Positions 50,601 through 61,095 of a stretch of DNA of 64,000 nucleotides are shown here, piece after piece. Source of the stretch: Syngnathus acus (lineage: Eukaryota; Chordata; Actinopteri; Syngnathiformes; Syngnathidae). The stretch covers positions 8,957,956 to 9,021,955 of the forward strand of contig NC_051095.1 in NCBI RefSeq assembly GCF_901709675.1, read 5' to 3'. The translations under genes and the position numbers were made by a program. Under the pieces are notes generated by a model. That model saw nothing but the letters and a program-made list of their open reading frames with translations. It had not been told where the DNA came from and made no database searches. Positions within the stretch are counted from its first letter, which is position 1; every line of letters starts with the position of its first letter.

Positions 50601-50707
50601 TCCGGAACCAGGACTGTGGTGAATTCCAGGGCAAATCATTTCTATCATTTGGAGTCTGGAACGATGACAACTGTTCCCTTAATCAACGATGGATTTGTGA
50701 GAACTGA
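47615..50707 (+). CDS. Type II transmembrane C-type lectin with long coiled-coil neck (CD209/CLEC4-like), six exons
   Basis: Spliced exons are 47,615-47,687, 48,289-48,390, 48,474-49,967, 50,043-50,185, 50,278-50,387 and 50,572-50,707. They total 2,058 nt and encode 685 residues. Every intron is GT-AG (601, 83, 75, 92 and 184 nt) and all phases agree. The product is a short cytoplasmic tail, one membrane helix, a long extracellular coiled coil and a C-terminal C-type lectin domain. This is the layout of fish CD209-like, CLEC4-like and asialoglycoprotein-receptor-like proteins, which bind glycans on microbes or glycoproteins at leukocyte surfaces. The start ATG has A at -3 and G at +4, and no frameshift or premature stop is present. 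The exact orthologue cannot be decided because fish have expanded this family independently, so no symbol is given. The gene points away from fat4 and has no visible functional link to it. Confidence 0.88.
47783..47838. repeat. TTTTATTTA tandem repeat
   Basis: About six copies of a 9-bp A/T unit in lectin intron 1, immediately left of the interspersed repeat there. Confidence 0.9.
47873..48252 (+). mobile_element. Probable interspersed repeat inside lectin intron 1 (copy B)
   Basis: A C/T-rich element begins near GTGTCACGACTC. It includes CAATAAACCCTGG…AGCTGCATTTGG, a string common at the ends of fish repeats, and ends near GTCAGTGACGC. It makes up most of the 601-nt first intron. The two open frames across it (47,873-48,256 and 47,875-48,135) have no protein similarity I recognise and are treated as chance. 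It also supplies an intronic AATAAA. Confidence 0.5.
48289..48390 (+). CDS. Lectin exon 2: transmembrane segment
   Basis: The acceptor is ttaattcag and the donor T|gtacgt, phase 1 to phase 1. The exon encodes a basic stretch (QQRQKSSR) on the cytoplasmic side, followed by a hydrophobic helix at about residues 36-56 (CITVCLGLLCAVLLAG…). Positive charge before the helix and no cleavable signal peptide indicate type II orientation with the C-terminus outside. Confidence 0.87.
48474..49967 (+). CDS. Lectin exon 3: coiled-coil neck of 14-residue repeats
   Basis: This single 1,494-nt exon has the acceptor ttttcacag and donor AGCA|gtaagt. After about 45 non-repetitive residues, it encodes many copies of a 14-residue (two-heptad) unit of the form KDQLQTSYNSLVKE. 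A longer marker, ERDxxxSRxxxLKxEKDQLQ, appears five times. Successive marker intervals measured are 56, 70 and 56 residues, all multiples of 14. N-glycosylation sequons (NVT, NYS, NKT, NKT, NYT, NYT) recur at matching repeat positions. Such necks raise and multimerise lectin domains, as in CD209. The DNA carries a matching 42-bp period, so copy number probably varies between alleles. Confidence 0.9.
50043..50707 (+). CDS. Lectin exons 4-6: C-type lectin domain
   Basis: Exons 50,043-50,185, 50,278-50,387 and 50,572-50,707 encode residues 557-685, ending at TGA 50,705-50,707. Long-form CTLD hallmarks are all present: LCGVGWKKF…SSCYF (first disulfide pair), the GRQDC cysteine, WIGL (the WIGL core motif), QPN followed by QDCGEF, WNDDNC, and the final WICEN. 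The sugar and calcium site reads QPN rather than EPN (mannose type) or QPD (galactose type), with WND intact, so calcium binding is likely but specificity is uncertain. Exon cuts after …REEQ and after …THLTIA fall at the usual places for this domain in vertebrate group II lectins. Confidence 0.9.
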
Positions 50708-50918
50708 TGACGATACTTAGCCTTAACCTGTTAGACTTAATGGATACCTGATGACACTGCACATCTTTTATGTTGAATTGCTTCAGACACACTTTCTTAG
50801 CTCGTTTGATTATTTCAGTCCTATTTTAATGATTTCTATGTGAAAATGAAAAGCTGTATTTGTTTGGGCACTCTCGTCAAAGGCTTCACAGACTCATATT
50901 CTATTTACCATTCATGTA

Positions 50919-50924
50919 AATAAA
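50919..50924 (+). promoter_or_regulatory. Likely polyadenylation signal of the lectin gene
   Basis: A canonical AATAAA lies 212 bases after the lectin stop codon. No earlier AATAAA was noticed in the 3' untranslated region, so it is the first good candidate. The cleavage site would fall near 50,935-50,950. Confidence 0.6.
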
Positions 50925-53900
50925 TATATACAAGGACTGGTTAAATTTTGAACAGCAGAAAGGGCCGTTATTTCTTCCAGGGCAAAAGGGGACCAGTATG
51001 GTTGGATGGTGACGGTTCAAAATGTTCTCCCATGAGGGTCATTTTGGGTGCGGTGGCTGTCAACCAATAATTGGACTGAGCCTTCTCATTAAGTGCAATC
51101 CAAAGCGTCACACCCACACAACCACCTTCTATCTCCAACCTTGAGGTGAGAGTCAGTGGGTCCCTGAGGACACAGTGGAGGAGGGCTCCTTATCTTTTTT
51201 TGGGGGGGGGGAGCACTGCTCAGTGCAAAGCGCAAAAAGGCAGCACGCCTCCTCCATATTCATCAGTGGTGATTATGTGCTGACCTCTGTCTGCCATCAA
51301 TCCCGAGTTGCTGGGCAGGCAAGGCAGGCATGGAGGAGGGAACGCATACGGACCTGACACAGCAGTCAATGAGATAACACCAGTGGTGCGAAGTAACAAG
51401 ATACAAATCATTTGTTACAACCTTAAGTATATATTTTTTACGACTTTTTGGAAGGGTGCCTACTTAATTTTAGTCCATACATTTAAAAACAGGTACGTAT
51501 CTGTACATCCTATATTTTCGACTCCATACTTCATTGTTACTTTTTTACATCAACGGATGAAGAACACGATGTAGATACAATGAGACAAAGTCAACCCCGA
51601 TGGAAATCCTGTTTGACTAATTGATTAAGAATTTATGGATTTATAACTTGTAAAAAACACATGGAGCAACAAGAACCAGGGAATATAATTGACGATGACA
51701 CAACTGAGAACGATATTTCTCCTGCTTAGCCTCTGGTGGCTTGCTTGGTAGCGGGTGAGGAGCACCTTCAGGGCATGGAAAGCCTAGCGACGACTATGTG
51801 GGTTATATTCCAGTCACCAAAGGTTTTAAATTTATCAATTTTTGCAGCTCAAACATAGATATTAGAAAGACTTGTGCTATTTGAGTGTAAGTTAAATGGG
51901 GCGTGGTTTTATCCCATTCAATGGACATACAAATTATCAAAAGAAGAAAATGTCGTGATTTCTTTTCCCATTTTGATGCCTCTTTTTGTATACTCAGATT
52001 TTTTTCAATCATTTAAATTTGGCAGAATTTTTAACAACACTCAGTTCAAGATATTTTTTCCACTTTAGTAACTTTAAGGGATTGAATCAGTTTACAGACA
52101 GTTGTTTTTCTTTTTTTAAACTCAAGCAACTGTACTTCTAAGTACAGTTTGAGTACTTTAGCCACCTATGTGTGTCACAGAGGTTGAGTGAGACAGACTT
52201 TGAAAATAAAAATCCACAACGCAAAAATGCACAAACAACTATGTGGGTGTCCAATTCCTAATTTTAGAAGCAGTGCTGTGTTAGCATGAGGGGGGAGGTC
52301 TCATTCGGGATTAAATTACACAATTCGGCTGCAGCGTCGATGCTGCTGCCTCGCGACGAGATCAATTATGGTGATGTGGAAGGGCGTAAATAGTGGTGTT
52401 GCTAAAGAAGGTGCCATTTAAACACGTTGCCAGTGTTCATCAGTCTGTCAGTCAAAAGTGCAAACAGGTCATATTATCGCCAGGGATTGAAAATAGAAAG
52501 CAGATGTTCCATATTTTATATCCAGCGGTAAAAAAAAGTAAAAGACAAGGCTGGATGAATCCCTGATGAAGTTTAGTATTTCCTTTTTTTCTAGCCGATA
52601 GGCTCATCCACTTCCGTTGCATTCTTCCTACTGTATCATGGTTTTCTGCCTGAAGGTTTAAAGAAGTGTCAAGAACCCAACACTCATCGAGTTAAATTTG
52701 TGATTTGGGCTCAAACATATTTGTGTAGCCATCATTTAAAAAAGTGAAAAAACAAAAACTACCAATTTGCTCAAGAACTCATGCGCTGCAATGAATGAGT
52801 ATACTCAATTACATTTTTCACTAGGATTGGAGAACGTGTTGTTCCGGCACCTGACTAGGCACTTTAGCAGTTTTGGAAAAAGCCAACCTGGGTCTCTATG
52901 CTGATGCAATCTGATCTTTGTTTAGTCAAAACAAACAAAACTAGCGAGAGGGTAATCAAGGTAACGTAACATGAAAATATCCACATAATTTGTTTCTGTA
53001 AATGGTACTTTGTAACTTTGAAACTGAATTCTAGCACCACCATGTGTTGGATTGTTCACAAAGAGGGGATACATGTTTTGGCGGCATTTCATATTACTGC
53101 ATGTAGCGGTTTGAGAGCAGAAAAGAGCAAATAACGAGGCACCGTCTCTAACAACGAGGCAACTGACGATGATGGACGTCCGTAATCGCGCTTTGTCGTG
53201 CGGTCAAATTTTGACAGATTTTCCATCTGAGTTTGTGTCTGAGCTTTTGTAGGAGTCCTTTTCCACTGTGTGTGCTCGTGTTTCACTTAAGGCTGCAGAA
53301 AATCATTCCAAAGAGCAAAGTCTTCTGCAAAGCTTTTGAGACTGAATGGTTCTTTGGCAAACAAAGATGACTGAAAGGTTGCAGGAGCACAACGCAAATG
53401 GATCCCTTGGAGTCTCTTCTACAGTTTTGGTATTCAATGGTCAGAGGAGACCTTCATGCATTTGATTTCTTATCCGTTTCTAACTAATGTGATTTAACTT
53501 GGGTTTCCAAATAATCTAGTTTCGCCTGTATGTTCTGACATAATTGCAATATGATGCCCATCTTGTCTTTATCCTATCCTCTCCGCAGACATTTTCCACT
53601 CGCTCTTCCTTGCTGGACTAAATCACACACATCACATTTGAAGAAATAACAGGTCTCTTAATTGTGTCACGTTGAAAACCATACAACACGTTTTCTCCGT
53701 TTCAGACGTCGGGAAGAAGACTCTGGTTTTGGTTTGAAAATCGTTGCCACGTATTAAGAGGACAAGGGTGTCTGCCAGACTGGTTTCTCTTTCCTCTGAC
53801 GCACATGGTGAGTTGCATGTTTCCGTTTAGTTTACGCCACCAAGTGGATTAGCGCACGGCTGCGGAATTGCTCCTAAAGCAGTGACGTAAAGATGTGTTC

Positions 53901-55085
53901 AAAGTCTGTGGGACGGGAAACTATTAAAACATACAAGAGGAAATTTTCATTTATTGGATTTTCACACTTGGTGGAGAAGGCCAGAGACTTTTTCATCGTG
54001 ATTCTAACCGATTTGTTTGTGGCAAATATGACGCTTTCTGTGATGGCTTCATTAAGGTTGAAGATTTCACAGGCTTGAATGAGAATTTTAACCTTTTTTT
54101 TTAACACTGTAATCTGAATGTGTGACGTCAAGTTGAAAAACATACGTGAGGTAAATTGCTTGAAAGGGAGCGAGAACGCTAACACGAAGCTAATACAATT
54201 TTTTTTTTAAAAAGGCTTGGTAAAAATTCAGGCATAGTCTTATGGAGACCTGAGATTACATCCCTTTCATTTTATATATTTTTACACAAACCTATGAGAA
54301 AGTAACCAACCCCTAACCCTGTAACCCCCTAACTCTAGCAAATCATTAAAAGGTACATCTTAAAGTGTCCCTTTTATTTATATGTGTTGTTGGTAGCATC
54401 TGCTGTACTCCAGACAACCTTTCCAAACTACCAGATGCACTTGGAATGACCGTGTCAACATTGATTTCCACACAACAGGCCTTTTTCAGAAATATTTTGA
54501 CAGCATTTTTTTCTTTGCCTTTTTACTCCTCCTACACAACCACACCGGTAGCAACATAAAACAGGTTGCTCGGCAGTAGATGATGTTTTGTTACACCGCT
54601 CGAAAACTAGAACGCGGTGAGGACGAGGCCGGGAAACGAGCGGCGAGACGAATTTGCACTGCGAACGTGCCCTAGAAAACACTCAATCACACGTCCAAGA
54701 GGCATCAGCTCCAGAGTTTTTTTTTTCAATAACCCAACTAGACACATTATGTCTGGTGTGTGAGGATGTTTGCAAAACACTGTCTCTTCCAGCCGTCCCA
54801 TTTTAAGTTGGCAAAGTTAAGAAAGAGGCAAGTTTATTTATAAAGCCTTTAATCACAGAAATGTCTCAAAGGGCAAACATACGGAACACTTGGGCCTGCA
54901 ATTTGCTTGATTTTAAAATGAGGCTATGTGGTTTATTCATTCTGAATCTAGAGCCTCTGTCACACTTACCATAAAACCCTTTTCACACCATAAAATTTCC
55001 CGCATCACAATTCAGTGTGCGTTTCAATTTGTGTGTGTTGTTGGTGACGAGTTCAGGATGTAACCTTCCTAACCTCCTTCGGAAA

Positions 55086-55106
55086 ATGAATGAATGAATG
55101 AATGAA
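55086..55106. repeat. (TGAA)n microsatellite
   Basis: Five TGAA units. Short and of no clear function. Confidence 0.9.
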
Positions 55107-55671
55107 AAAATAAAATCAGCCAGACTACAGCTTTATACATGGTACAGTACTTAAGAATAAAAGAAAAAATGTCATCTGTCATCTTCATTGGTTGATGTCA
55201 AACTGATATTTTTTGTCTCCAGGTAAAATAAAGGAGTTGGTTGCAGTATTTCACTACTTTTAGAGTAGATTGCGGGTATTAAACCCAATGAAATTTTTTG
55301 AATAAGCTGAGCTGGAAGTTTGAATTTGCTTGGCCTTGCCATCTAAAATTTCATGGTTTCCAGTAATGGAGCACAAGTCACCGCAGTAGCTCAAGAATCG
55401 CTCATAGACAGCAGAGGATGACTCACTAAATTGTGGGGGTTAATCTGATTCCATAAACGTCTTTTACACTGTATTCCCCAAAGAAATTCCCATCAGAAGA
55501 TCAGGCAATACACACAACCCAATGAAGCGGGATTTGCCACAACTTTCAATCATCAACAAAACATCCCATAATCGCTAATTAGATGACGACATTGTATAAC
55601 AACCACATCGAAACATCCGCGAGCAAAGCTTCCTCAAACCACAACTAACTTGGACACTTGACAACACATAA

Positions 55672-55745
55672 GGAGTCCCACAGGGGTCTGTGCTGGGTCC
55701 TCTATGATTTTATCAACAACACTCCTTCATGTCTGCATAATTTAC
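55672..55745 (+). pseudogene. Relic of a non-LTR retrotransposon reverse transcriptase
   Basis: The stretch GGAGTCCCACAGGGGTCTGT… translates as GVPQGSVLGPL, the diagnostic motif of LINE reverse transcriptases. A stop codon lies directly before it (taa) and another two codons after it (tga). The following ATCAACAAC resembles the INDL segment. Only a short decayed fragment remains, and no neighbouring RT motifs could be recognised. Confidence 0.7.
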
Positions 55746-57072
55746 ACGGAGATCTGTCACATCAAACAACTAACTTGCTCATAATAACAACAAAGCCTGC
55801 GCTGTGTTTTTTTATCGAGTTTCCTTAATAAGATCAAATTTATGACGCTCTATGACTAGATTTGCTACAATTTCACCACTGACTACCTCATGGCTGCATC
55901 ATTTAGTGTTACCGTTAAAAAAAAAAAAAAGGACTCTCAAATTTGATGAAATTGGCATCTGATGTGACTAGTCGGACAGTGAAAATTGTTTTCAACATAA
56001 TAGAGAAGGGATGATTGCCTGTTGAGCTTCACACCCCTGCCCTGGCATTCTGGCATTCTTATACACTGCAAGAGTAATTCTTCCCCAAGTTTTATGTTGG
56101 TGGCATTTATCCAAAACCGTGACATTAGAAGAAAGTGGAAAAACATTGCCTTGAACAGATAGTAGGAATAGTCTGCCTTTTCCAGACATCTGTTAATGTT
56201 TAAAAATGTTTGAGTTCTTTGGCTCTTATATTGGCTTTGCTTTCAACATTAAATCAAGCTTTACTTTCTCTTTTTGACATTGACATGTATCATATTTTCC
56301 AGAACCAATTCATCTCCAGTTGTTTGGTTGTAAGGCTGCAGCTGACCAACAGTTTCAGTCAAGCCAACTTTGCACTGTGTCAAACCAAGCGCAAAATATG
56401 TCTATCATTATCGTTAAAACCACTGAACACATCGGACGTTCACTCTGACCTGTGCGGGTATAAAGGGAATTTTGATACAGCGCTATAACCAAGTAACCGA
56501 GCGCCATTTGTCTGGCCGTCGCCACGGCTCATTCATCGACTATTTGCTGCGTAAGGCTCGGTCACAAACATAATTACCCACGGGATCGGCGGGAAATGGA
56601 TACGCATCAGCAGCAGGAGATATAAAGAGGCTTTGGCAGCGCCACTGCCAGGCCTTCTGAGAAACACTGCACCTGTCGCAGGAGATCGGACAGCTTGCTG
56701 CATCCCGGTAGCAGCGGGCCAATGATACACTTGACTTCCTGTCTATGAGAAGGCTTACGCCTAGGGAAGGATTCTGAGTGGCCATGGTGCTCCATTTAAA
56801 GGCTGTTGCATTGACCTTATCTGTCCTTCCTGTGACAAACTTGTTGAATCCTCGCATTCTTTGGGTATATTTTAAGGAAAAACAGCACTGTGGCCTCGTG
56901 ATAATAAACAAATTAAAGAGTATAAAAGAATTATTTAATATGTATAATCAGTTTTAGTTTGCTTTTCTTTGATACGGCTAGTAATTTTACTCTATTTTTC
57001 TTTTATCATACAGTTGCTAAGCTTTGTTAACACAATGCGTAAGAATATTAGTTAATATCAGTTAGATAATCT

Positions 57073-57207
57073 ATCAATCCACACATTTTCTGAAATGCTT
57101 TATCCTAACAAAGGTCGCGCTGGAGCCTATTCCAGCAGTCTTTGGGCAGTCGGCGGGCCACACCCTGAGCTGGTCGCTAGCCAATCGCAGGGCGTGTCGG
57201 TTAAATC
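57073..57207 (-). mobile_element. Old teleost interspersed repeat (copy 3, partial)
   Basis: This is a fragment of the same family in reverse orientation. It carries CACACATTTTCTGAAATGC, GGAGCCTATTCCAGCAGTC and CTAGCCAATCGCAGGGCG. It is truncated, and the CTAAATTGTCC and tRNA-like parts are missing. Confidence 0.75.
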
Positions 57208-57675
57208 ATTAGGCTATGAATATTAAATAAAGTGAGGTGACCCAAGTAAATTCCGTGCTGTGCAAAAAGTCAGCATAAACTGCAAAAAAATAGGGCAATC
57301 CAGGATATTGTCGTGGCAACAACAAACCATAAACAACATGTCATCAAAGGAAGCAGAAGATGATGAATTTTCGGAATTTACACATTCAACACTGACAGCC
57401 CCCCAACACTGCTCCCATCTTGTTCTGCGAGAAGGTTCACAGGCCATATGTCCGGCTTCTGCCTCCTCCTACACACGCATGCACGCACTCACACACACAT
57501 ACACACATGCACGCACTAGCAGATGGTGTTTGGAAATGGCAGCTCTTCCATGATTTTCATACCCGCCTTCCAACTTTTTCCACACGAGCAGATCCTCATG
57601 CATGTGTCAATCCACTCATGCTTTTATGATTACAATAATGCTAAATCTTGATTGTCCCTTTGATAGTTTTGTTCA

Positions 57676-58330
57676 AGTCAACAACGGTTCAACTGATGGA
57701 TGTCTCAAAAAGAGTATCCTGAGTGACTATTGTTTGGTGTGGGGACTCGGGAGTGTTAAGAGTAACTTTTTTGATGTCTTGGAAAGATTACCCTCAAAGT
57801 TTATCCTTTGGTGTGGGATGCATCGATTTCAGCATGCGCTCGATTATCGGCTGGATCTCAAAGATTATCCTTTGGTATGGCATGTGTTAAGAGTCATATT
57901 TGTGGTCAAAGTCAACAAAGGATGTCCCAGAAAGATTATCCTGAAAGATTATCTTTTGGTTTGAGTGTGTGAAGAGTAGTTTTTTCTGATGAAATCAGAC
58001 GTATCTGAAAGATTATCCGTCTCGGAAAGATTATTCTGAGTGATTATCCCTCGGTCTGAGGTGTATTACAGTGATTTATTTCTAACTAAATGTCAGCAAA
58101 AACCAGATTATCGAGTGTATTTGAAAATATCCTGAGTGATTATCCTTTGGAATGTATGTTAAGAATTATGTTTTTTTTTTTTTTTCGATCTTTACAAGCA
58201 AAACTCTGATTACCTGATGTCTTGGAAGGATTTCCCTGAGCATTTATTCTATGGTGTGGAAAGTGTTACGAGTGATTTTTCAAAGTCAGCAAAGGCCGGA
58301 CTGTCAGAAAAAATAAAGGAGCTGTTGATC
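57676..58330 (+). repeat. Degenerate ~100-bp minisatellite (about 6 units)
   Basis: The recurring elements in order are CAAAGTCAACAAAGG, GATGTCTTGGAAAGATTA, CCTGAGTGATTATCCTTTGG, TGTG, and GTGTTAAGAGT followed by a T-rich run. The GTGTTAAGAGT-like mark occurs near 57,754, 57,886, 57,967, 58,064, 58,156 and 58,265. Internal sub-repeats of AAAGATTATCC make the period irregular. It is non-coding and diverged. Confidence 0.78.
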
Positions 58331-60244
58331 TAAACTATCCAATTTGGAACAATTTAAATAGGACTATTTTGGAAACTAAAAGACATATCTGGGACTGTGT
58401 CCGATGTTAGCCCCATTGTCATGGTAACCACAGCCTAAACTGCTCCATCCAAGACACAGTCGTCTTTATTGAACCAACAAATGTTAGCCATCGGTTATGC
58501 TCTGCTTTGTGGCAGAGATTTTATAAAAACATCATATAAATCATGAGCAAACCATTTGATTGCTTTTCCAGTTCCATTGCGTGAAACGTACAAAACACCG
58601 AACACGGCGGTCTCTTGAGGGCCTTTCATTTGCTATAAACATTTAAAGTGCAGTGAAAAAGTGCTTTCACTCTTCCTGATTTGTTTCAAGCATATTTATT
58701 ACACATAATTGTTTTCCAATCAGCTAACCGATTTCAGTCCAAGTCGTTTCTCAGTCATGAATGTTGAACCTAACTGAGGTCGTCTGTGTTCTTTTGTGGT
58801 CTCTTGCTCTTGGACTAATTATGGCTGGCCGAATACTCCTCAGAAGTCACCCCACTGGGTTTCTCAAATTGTCAAAACTGGACCTGACTGTGATTTCCTG
58901 AAGTCCCAAATACGTACTTGATAATGGCTCTTTTTTTTTTTAGCTTGATAGAGTTCAACATTTGGTTTGGGATTTTTTTTTACTTGTGGTTCAATTCTTT
59001 TGGCAGGTATACCCCTAACATTGGCAGTTGCTGATTTTAATGAATCAATCAAAAAGATTGAACTTAGTTTTCCTAAAAACTGTTGATTCAACAATGGCAA
59101 TTATGTTTTACATCAAGCCACATTGGTTTGGTTTATTGTCTAAAAAACACAACTACAGTTCTTCAGCAAGAAGGAAAATTCACTTTTTTTTTTTTTATTT
59201 AAGCCAGATTGCTCTTTTTAGTTACTTCATCTTTCCAGCATTCTGTCCTGCTTCCTTTTTGGATTCAGTTTCCAATTGAGTGCTTTTGTGTCTCCCAGGA
59301 AGTGCTGGTGTTATTTGATTTTAGAAATTTACAAAATAAAAAAAATAAAAAATGGAAATACTTTTTCACAGTGTAGTAGAGGGGAACAAATACAAGACAG
59401 CATTATGATTAACTTTGCTTCAGTCAACATTTCTAAGGCTGAGGCTGGCACAACAGACTTTCACACTGTGTTGCTTTTGTCTGGCTTCAATGTCGTGCAA
59501 AAAACAGCTTTATGATGCATTTTTACGGCACCTGTACGCTGAGTGCTTAGCCGTATTTTCACCCTTGCAGAGGTCGTTAAGCCACCAAATTGAAGAAAAA
59601 TAAAATTAACAGCCCCAGCACAGTGTGCAGTGAACTTTGACCCCACCCCCACCTCCCATGCCAGTGCACGCTTCAGTACGTGAGTGTGTGTGCATGTGCG
59701 TGTGACAGCATGAGGGGTTAAGCAAAGAATGCATGAGCCTGCTGCTATACCTCGCATAATTGGACCATTTGTTGCAAGGTCACACAGAGCAGTAGCAACA
59801 ACCCCCCCTAGAAAAAAAAAACCTTGAAAAAGGGAACCTGGCAAAAAGGCTTTTTTTAAAATGCTGTGTTCATATTCTGCTTTAAAGGGGAATGAAGAAA
59901 AGTGGGGGGGTGGTTGTGTTTGTGAATTTAGACAAAATCTTTACTGTGAAGAATAGCAAAACAACCACTAAATTCAGTGTTTAAAATTTATTGTAGTCAC
60001 TTTTATTTTTATATTCAGTGCTTTTGTTCATGCAGACATATTAGTAACAGAATTAATGTAAAATAATTTCTGTAATTTGCTCTGCATTATTTAATTCTCT
60101 GTGATTTATATCTTGCAGTGGCAATGTTTTCCCCTCCTCTGGCTATTAACTCCACTGCCAGTTGAAGTTTACTGCCAAATTGCACTTGAAACAAAGAGAT
60201 ATGTAATGCACAATGAAAAACGCCATTGACAGGTTAATGAAACG

Positions 60245-60345
60245 AGCAGCAATAGGCACGATGTTATCACCCTTTAAGCAAAAGCTCTTCGAGCACAAAC
60301 GGTGCAGCAACACATGTAGACAGACAACATAACAATACTCACGGG
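60245..60345 (-). repeat. Dispersed repeat, copy 2 (pair with 16,645)
   Basis: On the minus strand, GAGTATTGTTATGTTGTCTG … GTTGCTGCACCGTTTGTGCT … CTTAAAGGGTGATAAC is the second copy of the element at 16,645, in inverse orientation. Family unknown to me. Confidence 0.7.
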
Positions 60346-60704
60346 CATATTTACGTTTTCCTATGCAAAATAATGACAAATGCTAATGTTAGGGGTCTGA
60401 GCGGCTGGAACTGATTCATGGCATTTCAATGGAGAAAGGTGTTTTGTATTTTGGATGTCTTGATCACTTGACATTTTGGGTCATCCAGGAATTTGACCTC
60501 AACTGAAGAAGACAGGCATGAATAATGCAGCAGGGTGGCCCCAACAAGAGGAAGTTGGAGCTGCAGGGAGGATGAACGTGACCCTCGTTGACTTTATGGT
60601 ATGTGCAAATACAAAGCGTGTCCTCAGCTGAGTTGTTATGTTCTTAAACAAGCTTCTTTGCCGTAAATGTACAAAAGGGAGCTTGAACCCCAAACAACAG
60701 GAAG

Positions 60705-60706
<2 letters not shown>

Positions 60707-60784
<78 letters not shown>
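60707..60784. repeat. (GA)n microsatellite, 78 bp
   Basis: 39 perfect AG units, a long mirror-symmetric purine tract. Confidence 0.98.
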
Positions 60785-60789
<5 letters not shown>

Positions 60790-61061
60790 ATAAATAAAGA
60801 TTTAGGGAAACACAAAGAAGTTTTAATATTACATGAGTGGTTAGGATATTCTAAGAAAAAAAATATGTTATGCTGCAGAAATTAAGTTGTATTTTAGTAG
60901 AAAAGTCAAAACAGATTGAGAAATAGTCGTAATTTGTATTCATGAATGTCAACATTTCCACATCAGCTTCTTTTTGTATTGGTACAATAATAATAATAAT
61001 CATAACTAACATTACAGCTCCAGTTTTCGGTGAGCGACAACTTTTTTCCTCTTAATAGTCA

Positions 61062-61095
61062 AACACACATACACACGCACACACACACACACACG
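61062..61095. repeat. (CA)n microsatellite
   Basis: About 34 bp of CA repeats with small interruptions. Confidence 0.95.

Noticed and set aside
60667-60885. Arg-Glu repeat open frame
   Set aside because: Translation of the GA microsatellite only.
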